Assembly: GCF_004011695.2 (NCBI RefSeq)
Contig: NC_082425.1
Span: 1,159,079-1,223,078, forward strand
Length of the DNA: 64,000 bases
Direction: 5' to 3'
From: Ascochyta rabiei
Lineage: Eukaryota > Ascomycota > Dothideomycetes > Pleosporales > Didymellaceae
The notes under the pieces were generated by a model. The model did not search any database. It worked only from the letters and a program-made list of their open reading frames with translations, and had not been told where the DNA came from. The first letter of the stretch is position 1, and the number at the start of each line of letters is the position of its first letter. Positions 46,023 through 56,900 of this stretch are shown piece after piece. The position numbers were made by a program, and so were the translations under genes.

Positions 46023-49000
46023 GGAAGAGGTGGAGGACCAAGACGAAGAAGACGAGACCATGGCAGACGTCGACGAAGCCATCGACGAGATGGAGACAGA
46101 CACAGCCGAGCCCACCACCAACGCCATCAGTGAGCCAGAGAGGTTGTCGAGCATCCAGAAGGCGTGTTTGGAGTTTTGCATTGCGTTGTTAAGCCAGTTG
46201 ATCACGCGCAAGGAGTACGACAGCCCGTTAGTGTGCGCATTGGCCGTGTTGGGCGTGAAGGAGAATGGATGGAAAGGTGCCGAGCAGTATCCGCCCGTTT
46301 TGTCGGCCGTTATCAAGGTGGCGCGGTTCATGGTCGTGCAGCAGGCGTTAGAGTTGTTAGGCCCGTTGGATGATAAAGACGAGTTCGACAGTGACAGCGC
46401 GTACGAGAGCGACGACAGCAGCAACCTGCCCTAACGCTGGCGCAAAGGATGTTTACAGTTCGTGCAGGAGATAATAGACCGGTTCATGGTGCGCGGCAGC
46501 CACAGCCTGATGCAGTGGATGTTGGATTTGCGGACGTACGGGTTGAAGATCCATTACAACACCACGTCACGCAGCCACGTCAAGTGGGTTAGCCGGGACA
46601 AGTTGTTGTACAAGAGTTTGCAGTTCAGCATAGCGCAGTTCCGCGGCATAGTGCATGGATTGGCGACAGAGAGTCAACAGTTGTTAATGGACGAGTTGTT
46701 GTTTGGCAACAGCAAGGTCGCCGAGCCCATCCCCAGTGTGCCGTGGGACGGTTTGCGCGACAACCCGACCGACGAGCGGCCCGGGTGGAATTTTTTAAAG
46801 GACCACCGCACGCGCATGCCCGTCAATAGAGAGAGGTGGTTGTTCCAGCGGGTAGGGCAGGACGCCGCCATCAGGGACCGATTCATGCAGCGGGGCACCC
46901 GTTCGGGCATCAACACGCAGGAGGTGGAGCGGTACATGGATCGAGTAGTTGCGTTCCGGGAGAAGTTGATTGTGTTGATGCACATGGCGGGCGGACAGCC
47001 AGCGAGAGCCCCAGAGATCATGAGCATCCGGCACAGCAACACAGTCAAGGGCGGGCACCGCAACATATTCATCGAGGACGGCATGGTCGTGTTCGTGACG
47101 CGGTACCACAAGGGATACAGCGTGAGCAGCAACGTCAAGATCATCCACCGGTATTTGCCGCGCGAGGTGGGCGAGCTGTTGGTGTATTACATGTGGTTGG
47201 TGTTGCCGTTCTAGCAGCGGTTGGAGGTGATGGTGTGGGAGAAGGAGGTGATATCGTCGCACATGTGGCCGGCAGACCCAAGCGGCCGCAAGTGGACGAG
47301 CGACCGGTTCCGAGAGACGTTGAAGCGCGAGAGCAGGATCGGATTAGGATTGGAACTGACGATTCCAGCGTATCGCGAGATCGCCATTGGCATCAGCCGG
47401 CGGTTTTTACGCGGGTCCACCGCGTTTCGAGCAGACGAGGGAGACGAGAACGAGGAGTGGAACGAGGAGAACACGTGGTCAGCCATTGCGGACATGCAGG
47501 CAGGGCACATGGTGCACATCGCGGGGATGATATACGCACGAGGCATCATGGAACAGGCAGGGGCAGTAGCAGACAAGAGGCAGCAGTTCCGTATGTCGAG
47601 CACGGATTGGCACCGGTTTTTGGGGTTCCAAGCAGGCGTAGACGACGACGACGGGTGCAAGAAGCGCAAGCGGGCCCCGTTCGAGAGCGAGGCAGACGAG
47701 GCGAGGATCGATCGCTGGGGCCGGTTGAGGAAGATGGACACAGCCGCGCAGATGCAGCAGATGATGGGCAAGGCGGCTGAGTTTCGCGGCGTGCAGAAAG
47801 AGGCCATCGACGCCATCGTTGCCGGCAAGAGTCACGTCGTGGCAGTGATGCCGACTGGGGCAGGCAAAAGCATGTTGTTTATGTTACCAGCATGGGCCGA
47901 GCAGGGCGGTACAACGGTGGTCGTGGTGCCGTTGATCGCGTTGCGGGGAGACATGATGCGGCGATGCAGGAAGTTAGGCATATCGTGCGCCAAGTGGGAC
48001 AGCCGCCGCCTGCCAGACGCAGCCGCAGTCGTATTGGTGACGCCCGAGTCAGCGGTTGGGGAAGAGTTCGCGACGTTTTTGAACCGGTTGCGGGCAACGC
48101 GACAGCTGGACCGGATTGTGATTGACAAGTGTCACATCGTATTGAACCGCTGGTACGATTTCCGCAAGGAGATGCAGAAGTTAGGCAAGTTGGCATCCGC
48201 CGAGACGCAGATGGTGATGTTGACAGCAACATTGCCGCCGAGCGAGGAAGACGAGTTGTTCCGGCGGATGTACGTCGAGCGAGATCAGGTCGATTTGTTC
48301 CGAGCCGAAACCGCAAGGACGAACGTAGCGTACCGCGTGATCAGGGTAGGCAAGGCGGCGAAGAAGAAGGAGGTGGAGGAAATGGTGTTAGGCATGGTGC
48401 AGCAGAAGTTGCGCAAGCACAAGACAGGGAAAGTCGTGGTGTACAGCAATTCGGTGCCGAAGGTCAAGGAGTTGGCGAAGAACTTAGGTTGTCACGCATA
48501 CCATCACAAGGCCGTAGGCAAAGCAAGCATGTTAGAAGAATTTGCCGCAGGCAAAAAGCGTATGATTGTAGCAACAAGCGCGTTAGGGATGGGCGTTGAC
48601 ATACCTGACATCCGGTGCATCATACACATCAATTGGCCGTTCACCGTGTTGGATTACGCACAGGAAAGCGGGCGTGCAGGACGCGACGGGTTGCGCAGCG
48701 AGGCGATCATGATCGTGCAGGAAGGCGAGCAGCGGGCAGCCGAGGACAAGCAGGCGGAGGTGGAACAGCAGTTGGTGCGAGCGTACGTGGAAGGCATAGA
48801 CGAGACAGCAACGTGCAGGCGGGTGGTGTTGGACGGGTATTTGGACAGGCGAGAGAAAGAGCGGGTGGTGTGCGAAGAGGGAGAGGAGAAGTGCGACGTG
48901 TGCAGAGGAGCAGACGGTGAGGAAGAAGACGAGGAGAAGACGGAGGAGGAGATGGAGGAGGAAGAGAGCGAGGAGGACGAGGGAGGCAGCAGTAACGTAG

Positions 49001-49611
49001 AGGATACCGACACGGTCGAGGCAGAGCGAGAGGAGGCACGGCGGGTGTTTGAGCAGCAGCAGCAAGCACGACGCGGCCCGCGACAGACGTTGATACAGCA
49101 GCGGCAGCAAGAGTTTGCCGACGTGGAGTGGTTGCGCAGGCAGTTGGCGTGGTGGACGAAGCGGTGTGGGATATGCGAGGTGGCGGGCGACAGACAGAGC
49201 GAGCACGACGTGCGGCGGTGTTGGAGGCCGGAGAGCCGGCAGGCGAAGGAGATGATCAAGGCAGTAGAGGAGAAGATGCGGTTCGAGGAGTATTCGGGTT
49301 GTTTTTGGTGTGGAGTACCGCAGGAGGTATGCAACTGATAGGAAGACAACGGACGCGGACGGTATCAGAGAGCAGACGGAAGGGATTGTCAATACTGAGG
49401 GGTGTTAGTAGGAGGGTTGTTAGGGTTGGTGTACGGGGGCGGGGAGGGCGTGACAGAGCGGTGGATTGGCCGGTTAGTAGAGCAGGGCGTCGATGCGAGT
49501 TCGATAGAGGGATTGGTTAGGCATTTAGGGCGCAAACAGGCGTTGGAGTGCGTTGAAAGCAACAGGTTGGTAGGGGAGTTTTGTTGGATCACGCGGTTAA
49601 TAGCAGAGTAG
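44926..49611 (+). pseudogene. Telomere-linked RecQ-type helicase with recombinase-like domain, copy 1 (six in-frame stops)
   Basis: One frame of 1,562 codons from ATG 44926 to TAG 49609-49611, no frameshift, no intron needed. In-frame stops: TAG 45256, TAA 46432, TAG 47212, TGA 49336, TAG 49339, TGA 49396; each can arise from Trp, Gln or Arg codons by one transition. Domains: N-terminal zinc-finger-like CKECRHGVLPSQVRSHLQRH (DUF3505-like); Glu-rich acidic linker near 45990-46060; middle domain with recombinase-like residues Arg 47005, Lys 47110, Arg 47374, His 47506, Tyr 47533; RecQ helicase with PTGAGKS at 47851, DKCH at 48124 (Glu of DEAH replaced by Lys), SALGMGVDIPDIRCIIH and QESGRAGRDG; Cys-rich RecQ-zinc-like end (GEEKCDVC) and CFWCGVPQEVCN. 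Leucine is nearly always TTG/TTA and CpT is very rare. Transcribed toward the telomere. Confidence 0.85.
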
Positions 49612-51065
49612 AGGAGGTAGCAGGCGTAGTGGTAGCCAATAAAAGAGTTTTTCGTTCACAATTTGTAGAAGCAGTGCAGCCGAGTTGGGTTCAGGCCAGG
49701 ACGTAGGTTAAGAGCTGTAACCCGTAGCAGAGGGTAGAACGCAGGTACAAAGCCCCAGAAGCCAAGGAGGTTCAGTTAGCAGCAGACAGCAGGGACCATG
49801 TCATCAAGCCGTTAGGGAGGGCAAGAAGAGGAGTAGAAAGTAGAGGGTGAGCAGAGGGCCCGCAAGGTGTTATAGCGTGAAGTTGGGTTCAGGGCCAGAC
49901 GCAAGTTAGGGTTAGGATTATCCGTATTTAAGAAACGTAGACCGCAACCTGTTAGATTTAAGAAAAGATTAAAAGATAAAGAAAAGTCAAGTTTAAGAAG
50001 TTTAAGAAGAGAGAAAGATAAGTAGAAGAAAGACAAGTAGAGTAAAGAGAATAAAAAAGAGAGTTAAAGTTAAAAGAGCAACAAAAGCAAGTAAGTAGGA
50101 GAAGGAAAAGTTAAAAAAAGACCGTTACAGGTACAAAGAAAAGAAAGAAAAGGCAAGTAAAGAAAGAAGAAAGAAGAAAAGAAAACATAAGTAGTTTAGT
50201 AGTTTAGTAGTTTAACAAAATTATTAAAGAGAAGAAAGAAGAAGTAGAAGACAAAGTGCATAGAGCATAAAGAAAGTAGTAGAAAAGAAAGAAAGTAGTA
50301 GAAAAGAAAGAAAGTAGTAGAGAAGAAAGAAGAAGAAGAAGAAAACAGAGTGTATAGAATTTAAAGAAAGTATTAGAGAAGAGTTAGCAAGTACATATTA
50401 AGAGAAAAGATTTTAAAAAAGAACAGAGATTAAGTTAGAAGAAACAGATAAAGAGAAAGAAAAAAGAAAATAAAAGTACATAGATAAATAGAAGAAATAA
50501 GTAGGTTAGTAGTTGTAAAGAAAATTAAGAGAAGAGAGAAAAGATAAAGAGTTAAGATAGAAGAGTTAAAATAGTAATTTATCAAGAGAAGAGAGAGTAA
50601 AAAGAAAGTAAAAAGAGATGTTGGATAATTTAAAAAGCGTTTACAGAAACAAGTAGAGATGCAAAAGGTAAAAAAGATTAGAGAAGAGATTTATAGAGAA
50701 GACAAGGGGAAAAAGAAAGTAAGTAGAAAGAAAGGAGAAGATAGAAATAGAAAAGAGAATATATAGAGATAGTTAGAGTAATAAGATTAGAAGAGAGTAG
50801 AGGTGAAAGGTGTTAAGACAAATGTTATAGGTATAAGAAAAGAAGAAAAAAGAGATAACAAAGGTAAGTAAAGAAGTTTAGTAAAAAAAAAAGAAAAAAG
50901 GAAGAGTAGAGATAAAAGAAATAGTAGGGTGGTAAAAAAGAACAGGTATAAGAAAAAAAAGAAAGGTTAAAAGAAAAATAGTAAAAGTGTTTTAGGGAGA
51001 AGAAAGTAAAGAGTATTATTAGACAGGAGAAAGAAAAGACAGGGTAAGAGTTTTTTACGTAGAGA

Positions 51066-51208
51066 TAGGGTTAGGGTTTTATAGGAAATAATAGGGTTAG
51101 GGTTTTAAAGAAAAGACAGGGTTAGGGTTTTAAAGAAAAGACAGGGTTAGGGTTTTAAAGAAGAGACAGGGTTAGAGTTTTAAAGAAAAGACAGAGTAAG
51201 AGTTTTAG
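51066..51208 (+). repeat. 25-bp repeat containing interstitial telomeric motif
   Basis: GGGTTAGGGTTTTAAAGAAAAGACA repeats with exact 25-bp spacing (51094, 51119, 51144, 51169, then degenerate at 51194); a related unit starts at 51067. Each carries GGGTTAGGG in the same orientation as the true telomere. Confidence 0.93.
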
Positions 51209-51340
51209 ATTTAGAGAAAAAAAGAGAGAAAGAAAGTAACAGAGTGGTTAAATATAGATAAGATAGATACGAAGAAGTTAAAGTAGAGAAAGAAAAAGAA
51301 AAGAAATCAAAGCAGCGTTAAGTATAGGTGAAGAGAAAAT

Positions 51341-51466
51341 GTGTAAACAAGGAAGGAGGTGTAAATAAGAAAGGAGGTGTAAACAAGGAAGGAGGTGTAA
51401 ACAAGGAAGGAGGTGTAAACAGGTAAGAAGGTGTAGACAAGGAAGGAGGTGTAAACAGGTAAGAAA
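51341..51466 (+). repeat. 18-bp minisatellite, seven units
   Basis: GTGTAAACAAGGAAGGAG repeated seven times without gaps (51341, 51359, 51377, 51395, 51413, 51431, 51449), with a few substitutions. Confidence 0.95.
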
Positions 51467-51520
51467 GTAGAAGAGAAGAAGAAGGGTAGACAGTAGGCGA
51501 GTAGAGTGTTAAAGAAGTTC

Positions 51521-51549
51521 AGTTAGTTAGTTAGTTAGTTAGTTAGTTA
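51521..51549. repeat. (AGTT)n microsatellite
   Basis: Seven AGTT units in a row. Confidence 0.95.
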
Positions 51550-51560
51550 CAAGTAGGGGA

Positions 51561-51893
51561 GGTGGGTGGGGAGCCTCCCAGTGATTATACGAACAAAGAC
51601 AGTGTATTTGTTCGCTTTGCCTATGTAAATTTTAGCGTGAGCACAGACACTCGACTGTATTTGTTCGCTTTTTCAGCGTGAATTTGTTCGCTGTTCCTGA
51701 AGTCAAATATTGCTGCAACGATTGCGGAACGTGTACAAAGTGCGTCCCAATTGTATGTTGAATTTCTAGAAGAATCGAGCATACGGTACGTGAGTGGAAT
51801 ATAGTAGATGTTTTAATATTAATGTTCGCGATGTTGTAGGGCAGTATCGATAAGGTATGTAGCACAATGTTCAGAGTTGAGCGCAGGTAACAT
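51561..51893. other. Left flank of module 2 with a small inverted repeat
   Basis: Ordinary composition resumes abruptly after the purine tract. CGAACAAA (51590-51597) and TTTGTTCG (51607-51614) form a perfect 8-bp inverted repeat with a 9-base loop, and TATTTGTTCGCTTT recurs at about 51659. This may be the left edge of the second module or the 3' region of partner copy 2; no gene seen. Confidence 0.4.
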
Positions 51894-53618
51894 CTACTCT
51901 ACAGGATGGAACAATTCAAGCAAAGTTAGCTGACGCAACCGCGGAGCTGGCGTAGGACTCTTCGGCGAAGCATGACTTTGCTCTCTGGTGCTGTCGTCAA
52001 CGCTGTTGTCAGTTTCGTCGTCTTCGCTGTCTTGAATCTCTTCCACCTCGTAGATGGTTGCTGGCGCCTCCGCCTCAATGCTCAGCGTTTTCTTCTCGTT
52101 GATGGGCCCGCCAGCAATTCCCTCTGGCCCTAACCAGTTCTTAAGTGCCTTGCTAGCTGCACAAATGTCTGGACACTCCTTCTTAAGTAGCTTAATCTAG
52201 ACATGCAGCTGGCCTACACGGAGGGTGCGTTCTATCCAGCGATTCGCAATCTCGTCGTGTGGTATTAGGGTCAGAATGCCCCAGCCTAGCTCCTGACTAA
52301 TGGAGTACCAGCGCATGGCTTGGCCTAACCGTCGTCTAAACACCTGCTTGTCCTTCTCAGTAGCGTTGGGACTAACTAACTCTACTAGCGCTGCAACTGC
52401 CTCTGTGCGGATCTGTCCCTTTCCGTATCGATTTCGCGTCCTGTCGTTGCTAGATACAAAGTCGTTATGCCGGATCTGCGCTATCTTGTTGGAGTATGCT
52501 TGACCTAGGAGAGCTGACGCCCATCGAGACTCGATATGGACAGCTGCTAGCTCTGCTTCGTAACGTGTGCACATGTTCCAGGCAAAGCAGAAATCCCTGT
52601 CAGCATCGTTGCGCACACTCAGCAGCTGCAAGCGCTTAGCTCCCGCACCGGTCCTGCTCTGGCTGCCAGCGAGCTCGCCGCCACCTCTGAAGGGTGAGCC
52701 ACGTTCTCGCCAAGCCTGCAGGAACTGGGCAGCGTGGTACCGAGAGGACTGGTTTCCAAGCACGCGCGCTTTCTCTAGAAGGGTGCAGGCCGTGAGGTAG
52801 GGAGTTTGGGTGGAGCTGTAGAAGTCCGTGTCATCGGAGACTGGCTGCTTGATGATCCAGGCGACAACGGACTCGTCCTTTTGCACAATAGAGGTGTAGG
52901 CAGCCTGCTCTGGAAGAGGAGCCTTATCGCCAGGTGCTACCAGACCAAGGGCAAGCCGCTTCTTCGCACGCGAAGTGGCGAGTGTCCTGCTGCGTTTTTG
53001 CTCCGCACGGCGGTTGTTGTTGGAGATGGTAGTGATGTGCAGAGGGGAGTCTTTCAGCTGCTCATCTGGTTCGCTAGGCTGTGACAGCTGAGGGCTGGCT
53101 GGATGTGTCTCATCGGTGGTTGTTCGAGCGCGCTTTGGTGTAGGGGCCGGCGCAGATAGGTGTGGCCGCTTCTTTTGTTGCGGGGGTGGAGCGGAGGCCT
53201 GTTGTGAAGGGGAAGCAAAGGGCTTCTGCGCAGACGGCGGCTCTTCCATCCCGTCCTCCGCAAGCGACTCGGCCGCGCAGACCAGACGATCCCAGATATT
53301 GTCAGGCAGGACGTCGTCGGCGAGCGTCTCGCGCAGAAGCCAGATCGCTGACAAGACGGAGTGGGCAATGAAGACGGGCTTGCAGACGCTGGCATCGTCA
53401 CGGGTGGGGATCAGCCATCCTGCGCTGTGCGGACGAGCACCTGGATCACGCTGCGAGCGTGAGATGGTCGCTCGGCAGAAGAAGAGCTTCTCGTAGTCCT
53501 TATTCGGCGGCTCGTACGCGTAGTTGCGAACGAAGTCAGCTTCGCTGGCCAGAGGAAAGCTCCGACGACCGCCATCAAACCGCTCTGCGGCGCTGTCTAA
53601 TGCTGCCAACCAGTGCAT
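51894..53618 (-). pseudogene. Partner gene, copy 2: uncharacterised subtelomeric protein divergent from the helicase
   Basis: Minus strand, 575 codons from ATG 53618 to TAG 51896..51894, with one in-frame TAG at 52199..52197. The frame is open to 53726 but only through GTG, and a TGA lies just upstream. I recognise no named family. Visible parts: N-terminal globular part (MHWLAALDSAAERFDGG, WLIPTRDD, AIWLLRETLADD); a Pro/Lys/Arg-rich linker with PKRART that could be a nuclear localisation signal; a middle conserved part (AWIIKQPVSDDTDFY, FCFAWNMCTRYEAELAAVHI); a helix-rich part (RRRLGQAMRWYSISQELGWG); and, beyond the stop, an acidic EVEEIQDSEDDE stretch and the tail RQLTLLELFHPVE. The tail fits Qxx[LIM]xx-hydrophobic-aromatic, a PCNA-binding (PIP) pattern. 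The stop can come from CAG or TGG by one transition. Confidence 0.7.
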
Positions 53619-53915
53619 TATCGACTTGTGTACTGCGAATGAGGTTGCGAGCGGAAGTTTGGACGAAGGTTGTGCGGAAAGGGGGTTGGGTGTTGTTGAG
53701 GTTCTGACGCGGTCACACCGCGGCACCGAAAGTCAGGCCGCGCACGGATGTACCACGACGCCCTCACTAACCAGCGTTAGCGGAGCTGGGAGCGCAATCA
53801 AACCAAAAGCAAGATCGATACACAGTCTGTCGATCAATATGCTGGGGGATAGCAAACACTAGGCTAACGGACGTGTTGCATAGCGCCCACTTGTGTCCCT
53901 TCTGCTCCTTACACC
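53619..53915. promoter_or_regulatory. Divergent promoter of module 2
   Basis: Under 300 bp between the partner ATG (53618) and helicase ATG (53916), so both genes must share this control region. It contains CGATCGATAC-like and GATCGATACACAGTCTGTCGATC dyad symmetry near 53812-53838. No TATA box is obvious. Confidence 0.4.
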
Positions 53916-56900
53916 ATGGAACTATTTGCGCAGCTGTTTGAACACTGGCCTGAACTTTGAGTCGTAGTTTGTAAACCATGTGCCACTGCTATTCTACTAG
54001 CGCAGATCGTTACGCACCTCAAAGAGCGCCATCCCAAGGTCACAGTCGCTACGCGCAAGAGCCTGGCGGCAGCTGTACGCGCGCTACCAAACCTTGCGTG
54101 GAGTCCAGGAGACGTGCGTGTACCAAGGCCGGCTAAGGAGCCCATCTTTGGTCTGAAAAGCCGAGAAGACGGGCTGGTATGCTTGTTGGAGCGTTGTTGG
54201 TATACCTGCATCTCGCTGCAGGGCATGCAGAAACATTGCAAGGATAAGCATGGCTGGGTGAACAAACAAAAGCGAGGGGGAGATATAAGGCAAAAGAGCA
54301 AGCACTCGCGCAACCAAGTATGGCGAGACAGCCAATCCTGCCAGCGCTTGTTCAGAGCTGTTGGCTGGCCGGCGTATGTTGCAGTCGAGACGAGCGTTGG
54401 AGCTGCGACTCTAGCAGACATCTCCCAGAGAGTGAAGGCAGATCGCCAGCATCAGCGAGAAGAGCGTGAGGCAGCAGCAGCGCAGGATAAGATTAAAGAG
54501 GGCATCCGTTCGCAGGCTGATCCGTGGCTAGAGCTCACAGAATGGGTCCCGCACCTACAAGGTATCCCAAGGGCGGCACTTCTGCGCGCTAAACAGCTAG
54601 CTGGTAGGGAGGTAGACGCGCGTGGGAAGGAAGAAGTAGCGTTTGACAACACGGGCTTACGCGATGTTTGCAAAGCTATAGAGCGGCTGATACAAAAAGC
54701 GTTCAATAGCAGCCAAGCTGAGGTTGTCGGCAGACTCGCACTGGAGATTATCGAGCGACGTGAGGCGGGCGCAGAATCGAACGAGCGGCCCTTCTACGCT
54801 AGGCATCGAGTCGGTACGATCAAGAAGTACAGCCAGAAGCTGGTGAGCATCCTCTGCTACCTGTGGCGCACATATGACCAGGTCGAGCGGCCGCTATACA
54901 AACTTACCAGCACGCAAGACGCCCTCTTGGTGTCACTCCAGCAAATAGCCCGCTCAGACGACGCTGCGAAGAAAGAGAAACTGGAAGAGCGATGCCTGCG
55001 CTTTTGGATCGCCTTGCTCAACCACAGCCTGACTGGCGACGAGCACGAGAGCGCACTGCTGAGCGGAGTGGCTGTCCTCGGCCTCAAGCCTGATCACCAT
55101 GGCGGTGGGTGGGTTCCGGCGCACGAGTTCTCGCCAACGCTGTCTGCTTTAATTACTACCTTGAAAGCGCTCGTAGTGCATCATGCCCGCTGCCAGCGAG
55201 ATAAAGCGCTTTAGAAAGACCCTTGTACAGCACCTACTGCGTATGAGCTAGTTAAAGACATGTCTGAACGGTTTATGACGCTGTCCGACTTCAAAGGCAC
55301 ACCCAGTCCTATGAATCGAATGCTCCGCTTGCGTACGCTAGCTAGAACACAGGCAAAGCAACGTAATACTCCCGGTATCGTGTCGTGGGATGGAGATCGG
55401 CTTCTCATTGACAAGCAGAGCTTTTCGCTAGCCGATCTCCGGTCGATGGTGAAGGGACTCTGCGAGACGGTGCGGTTGCAGCTATTCAAGGACGTCCTAC
55501 TCTTGGATCTAGACGAAAGGGGTTGCGTGCGACCCAGGACCACCCCGCTTCCAGAGGTGTCCGTGGACAAACTCGTCGATCAGCCAGCCGAGCTGGCTAC
55601 GGGCTGGAGCTTTCTGAAGCACCCCGACAACCAGCTAGATAGATGGCAAGACTGGCTTCTAGACCGGGTGTTGGACGAGGCTCCGCTAAGGGAGAGATTC
55701 ATTCGTGGGATAGATAGCACACAATGGCCGGAACGGACGCTATGGCGCGATGACGCTGTAGCTAGGTACATGAAAGGAGTGCGTCGGTTTAAAGAAGGCC
55801 TCTTCACGCTTGTTCACATGTCTGGCGGCGGGCCTGGTCGCGGGACAGAGATTACCTCGATACAGTGCGAGAACAGTGCAGACGGGGTAGGGTATCGGGG
55901 GGTGTTTGTAGAGGGTGGCCTGGTATCCTTCACCACCACGTACCACAAGGGGTATAGCTTCAGCAAGCGTGTCAAGACGATCCACCGCTATGTTCCCCGG
56001 GAGGTGGGTGAGCTGGTGGTGTACTTCCTCAGGCTCGGTCGACCGTTCATAGATGATCTCCAGATGCTGCACAATGGCGTTGCCCGCCCTACCGCTTTCA
56101 TCTGGGAGCCAGAGCCGGAGGAGCAGTGGGGCGACGAGAGCGATAGCGAAGAGAGCGACGACAGAGACGAGTACGGCGAAGCCGACCGTAAGAAGGCACG
56201 ATCCGCTAACCCAGACGGGTACTGGGGCACCGATCGCATACGCCGTGTCCTGCGCAAGCAGACCTTTCAGTACATGAACACCGCTCTTGGCACCCGCGCC
56301 TGGCGGCATGCCTACCCAGCCATCCACCGAGAGCTGGCAAGAGATGGACAAGCACGCGACTGGTTGGAAGTGCTCTACTGGAACAAAGCGCCGGCGAAGA
56401 GCAACGCGCAAGCGTTGCAGTCCGGCCACAGCCTTAAAACAGAGGAGGGCAACTACGGCCGCTCCATGATGGAGTCTCCCTTTCAGACCATGGCCAAGCG
56501 GGAGGAGTTCCGGCGGGTGAGCATGGACTGGCATCGCGTGCTGGAGTTTGCATCCGCCTGGGAGGACGGCCGTATGCACCCCGGTGTTCGCGCGGAGATG
56601 GTAGCGCAGCAAGAGAAGCAGGCGCTCCAGCGCTGGTCGTTGCTCGCGATGGTGGACCTCAAGGCAGAGTTCAGGCGACTCGCTGGACGGCCGGACGCCG
56701 AGTATCGTGGCAAGCAAGAAGAAAGCCTCGAGGCTGTAATGCAGCGACGGCTGCGCGTGCTAGTTGTTATGGCTACCGGCACCAGCAAGAGTATGCTGTT
56801 CATGCTGCCCGCGTCCGTCTCGCCAGGCGGCGTCTCCGTGGTCGTGGCTCCGTTGAATGCCTTGCGAGACGATCTGCAAGATCGCTGCGACCAGCTCGGC

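Larger units (their letters stand above)
49612..51560 (+). repeat. Purine-rich, C-poor tract behind helicase copy 1
   Basis: Two kb of almost pure A/G with few T and very few C after about 49930, very like the subterminal DNA in composition but not clearly collinear with block A or B. It contains TTAGGG-like 25-bp repeats, an 18-bp minisatellite and an (AGTT)n run, listed separately. No gene is supported; purine composition alone creates the open frames. It looks like the subterminal DNA of an earlier chromosome end. Confidence 0.7.

Noticed and set aside
45495..46133. Long Arg/Gly-rich frames overlapping helicase copy 1, on both strands
   Set aside because: Shadows of the helicase frame caused by high GC; the helicase frame carries the recognisable motifs.
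44926..49611. RIP as the full explanation for helicase copy 1
   Set aside because: GC stays high and CpA is common; depletion is of CpT on one strand only, so RIP can account at most for some stop codons.
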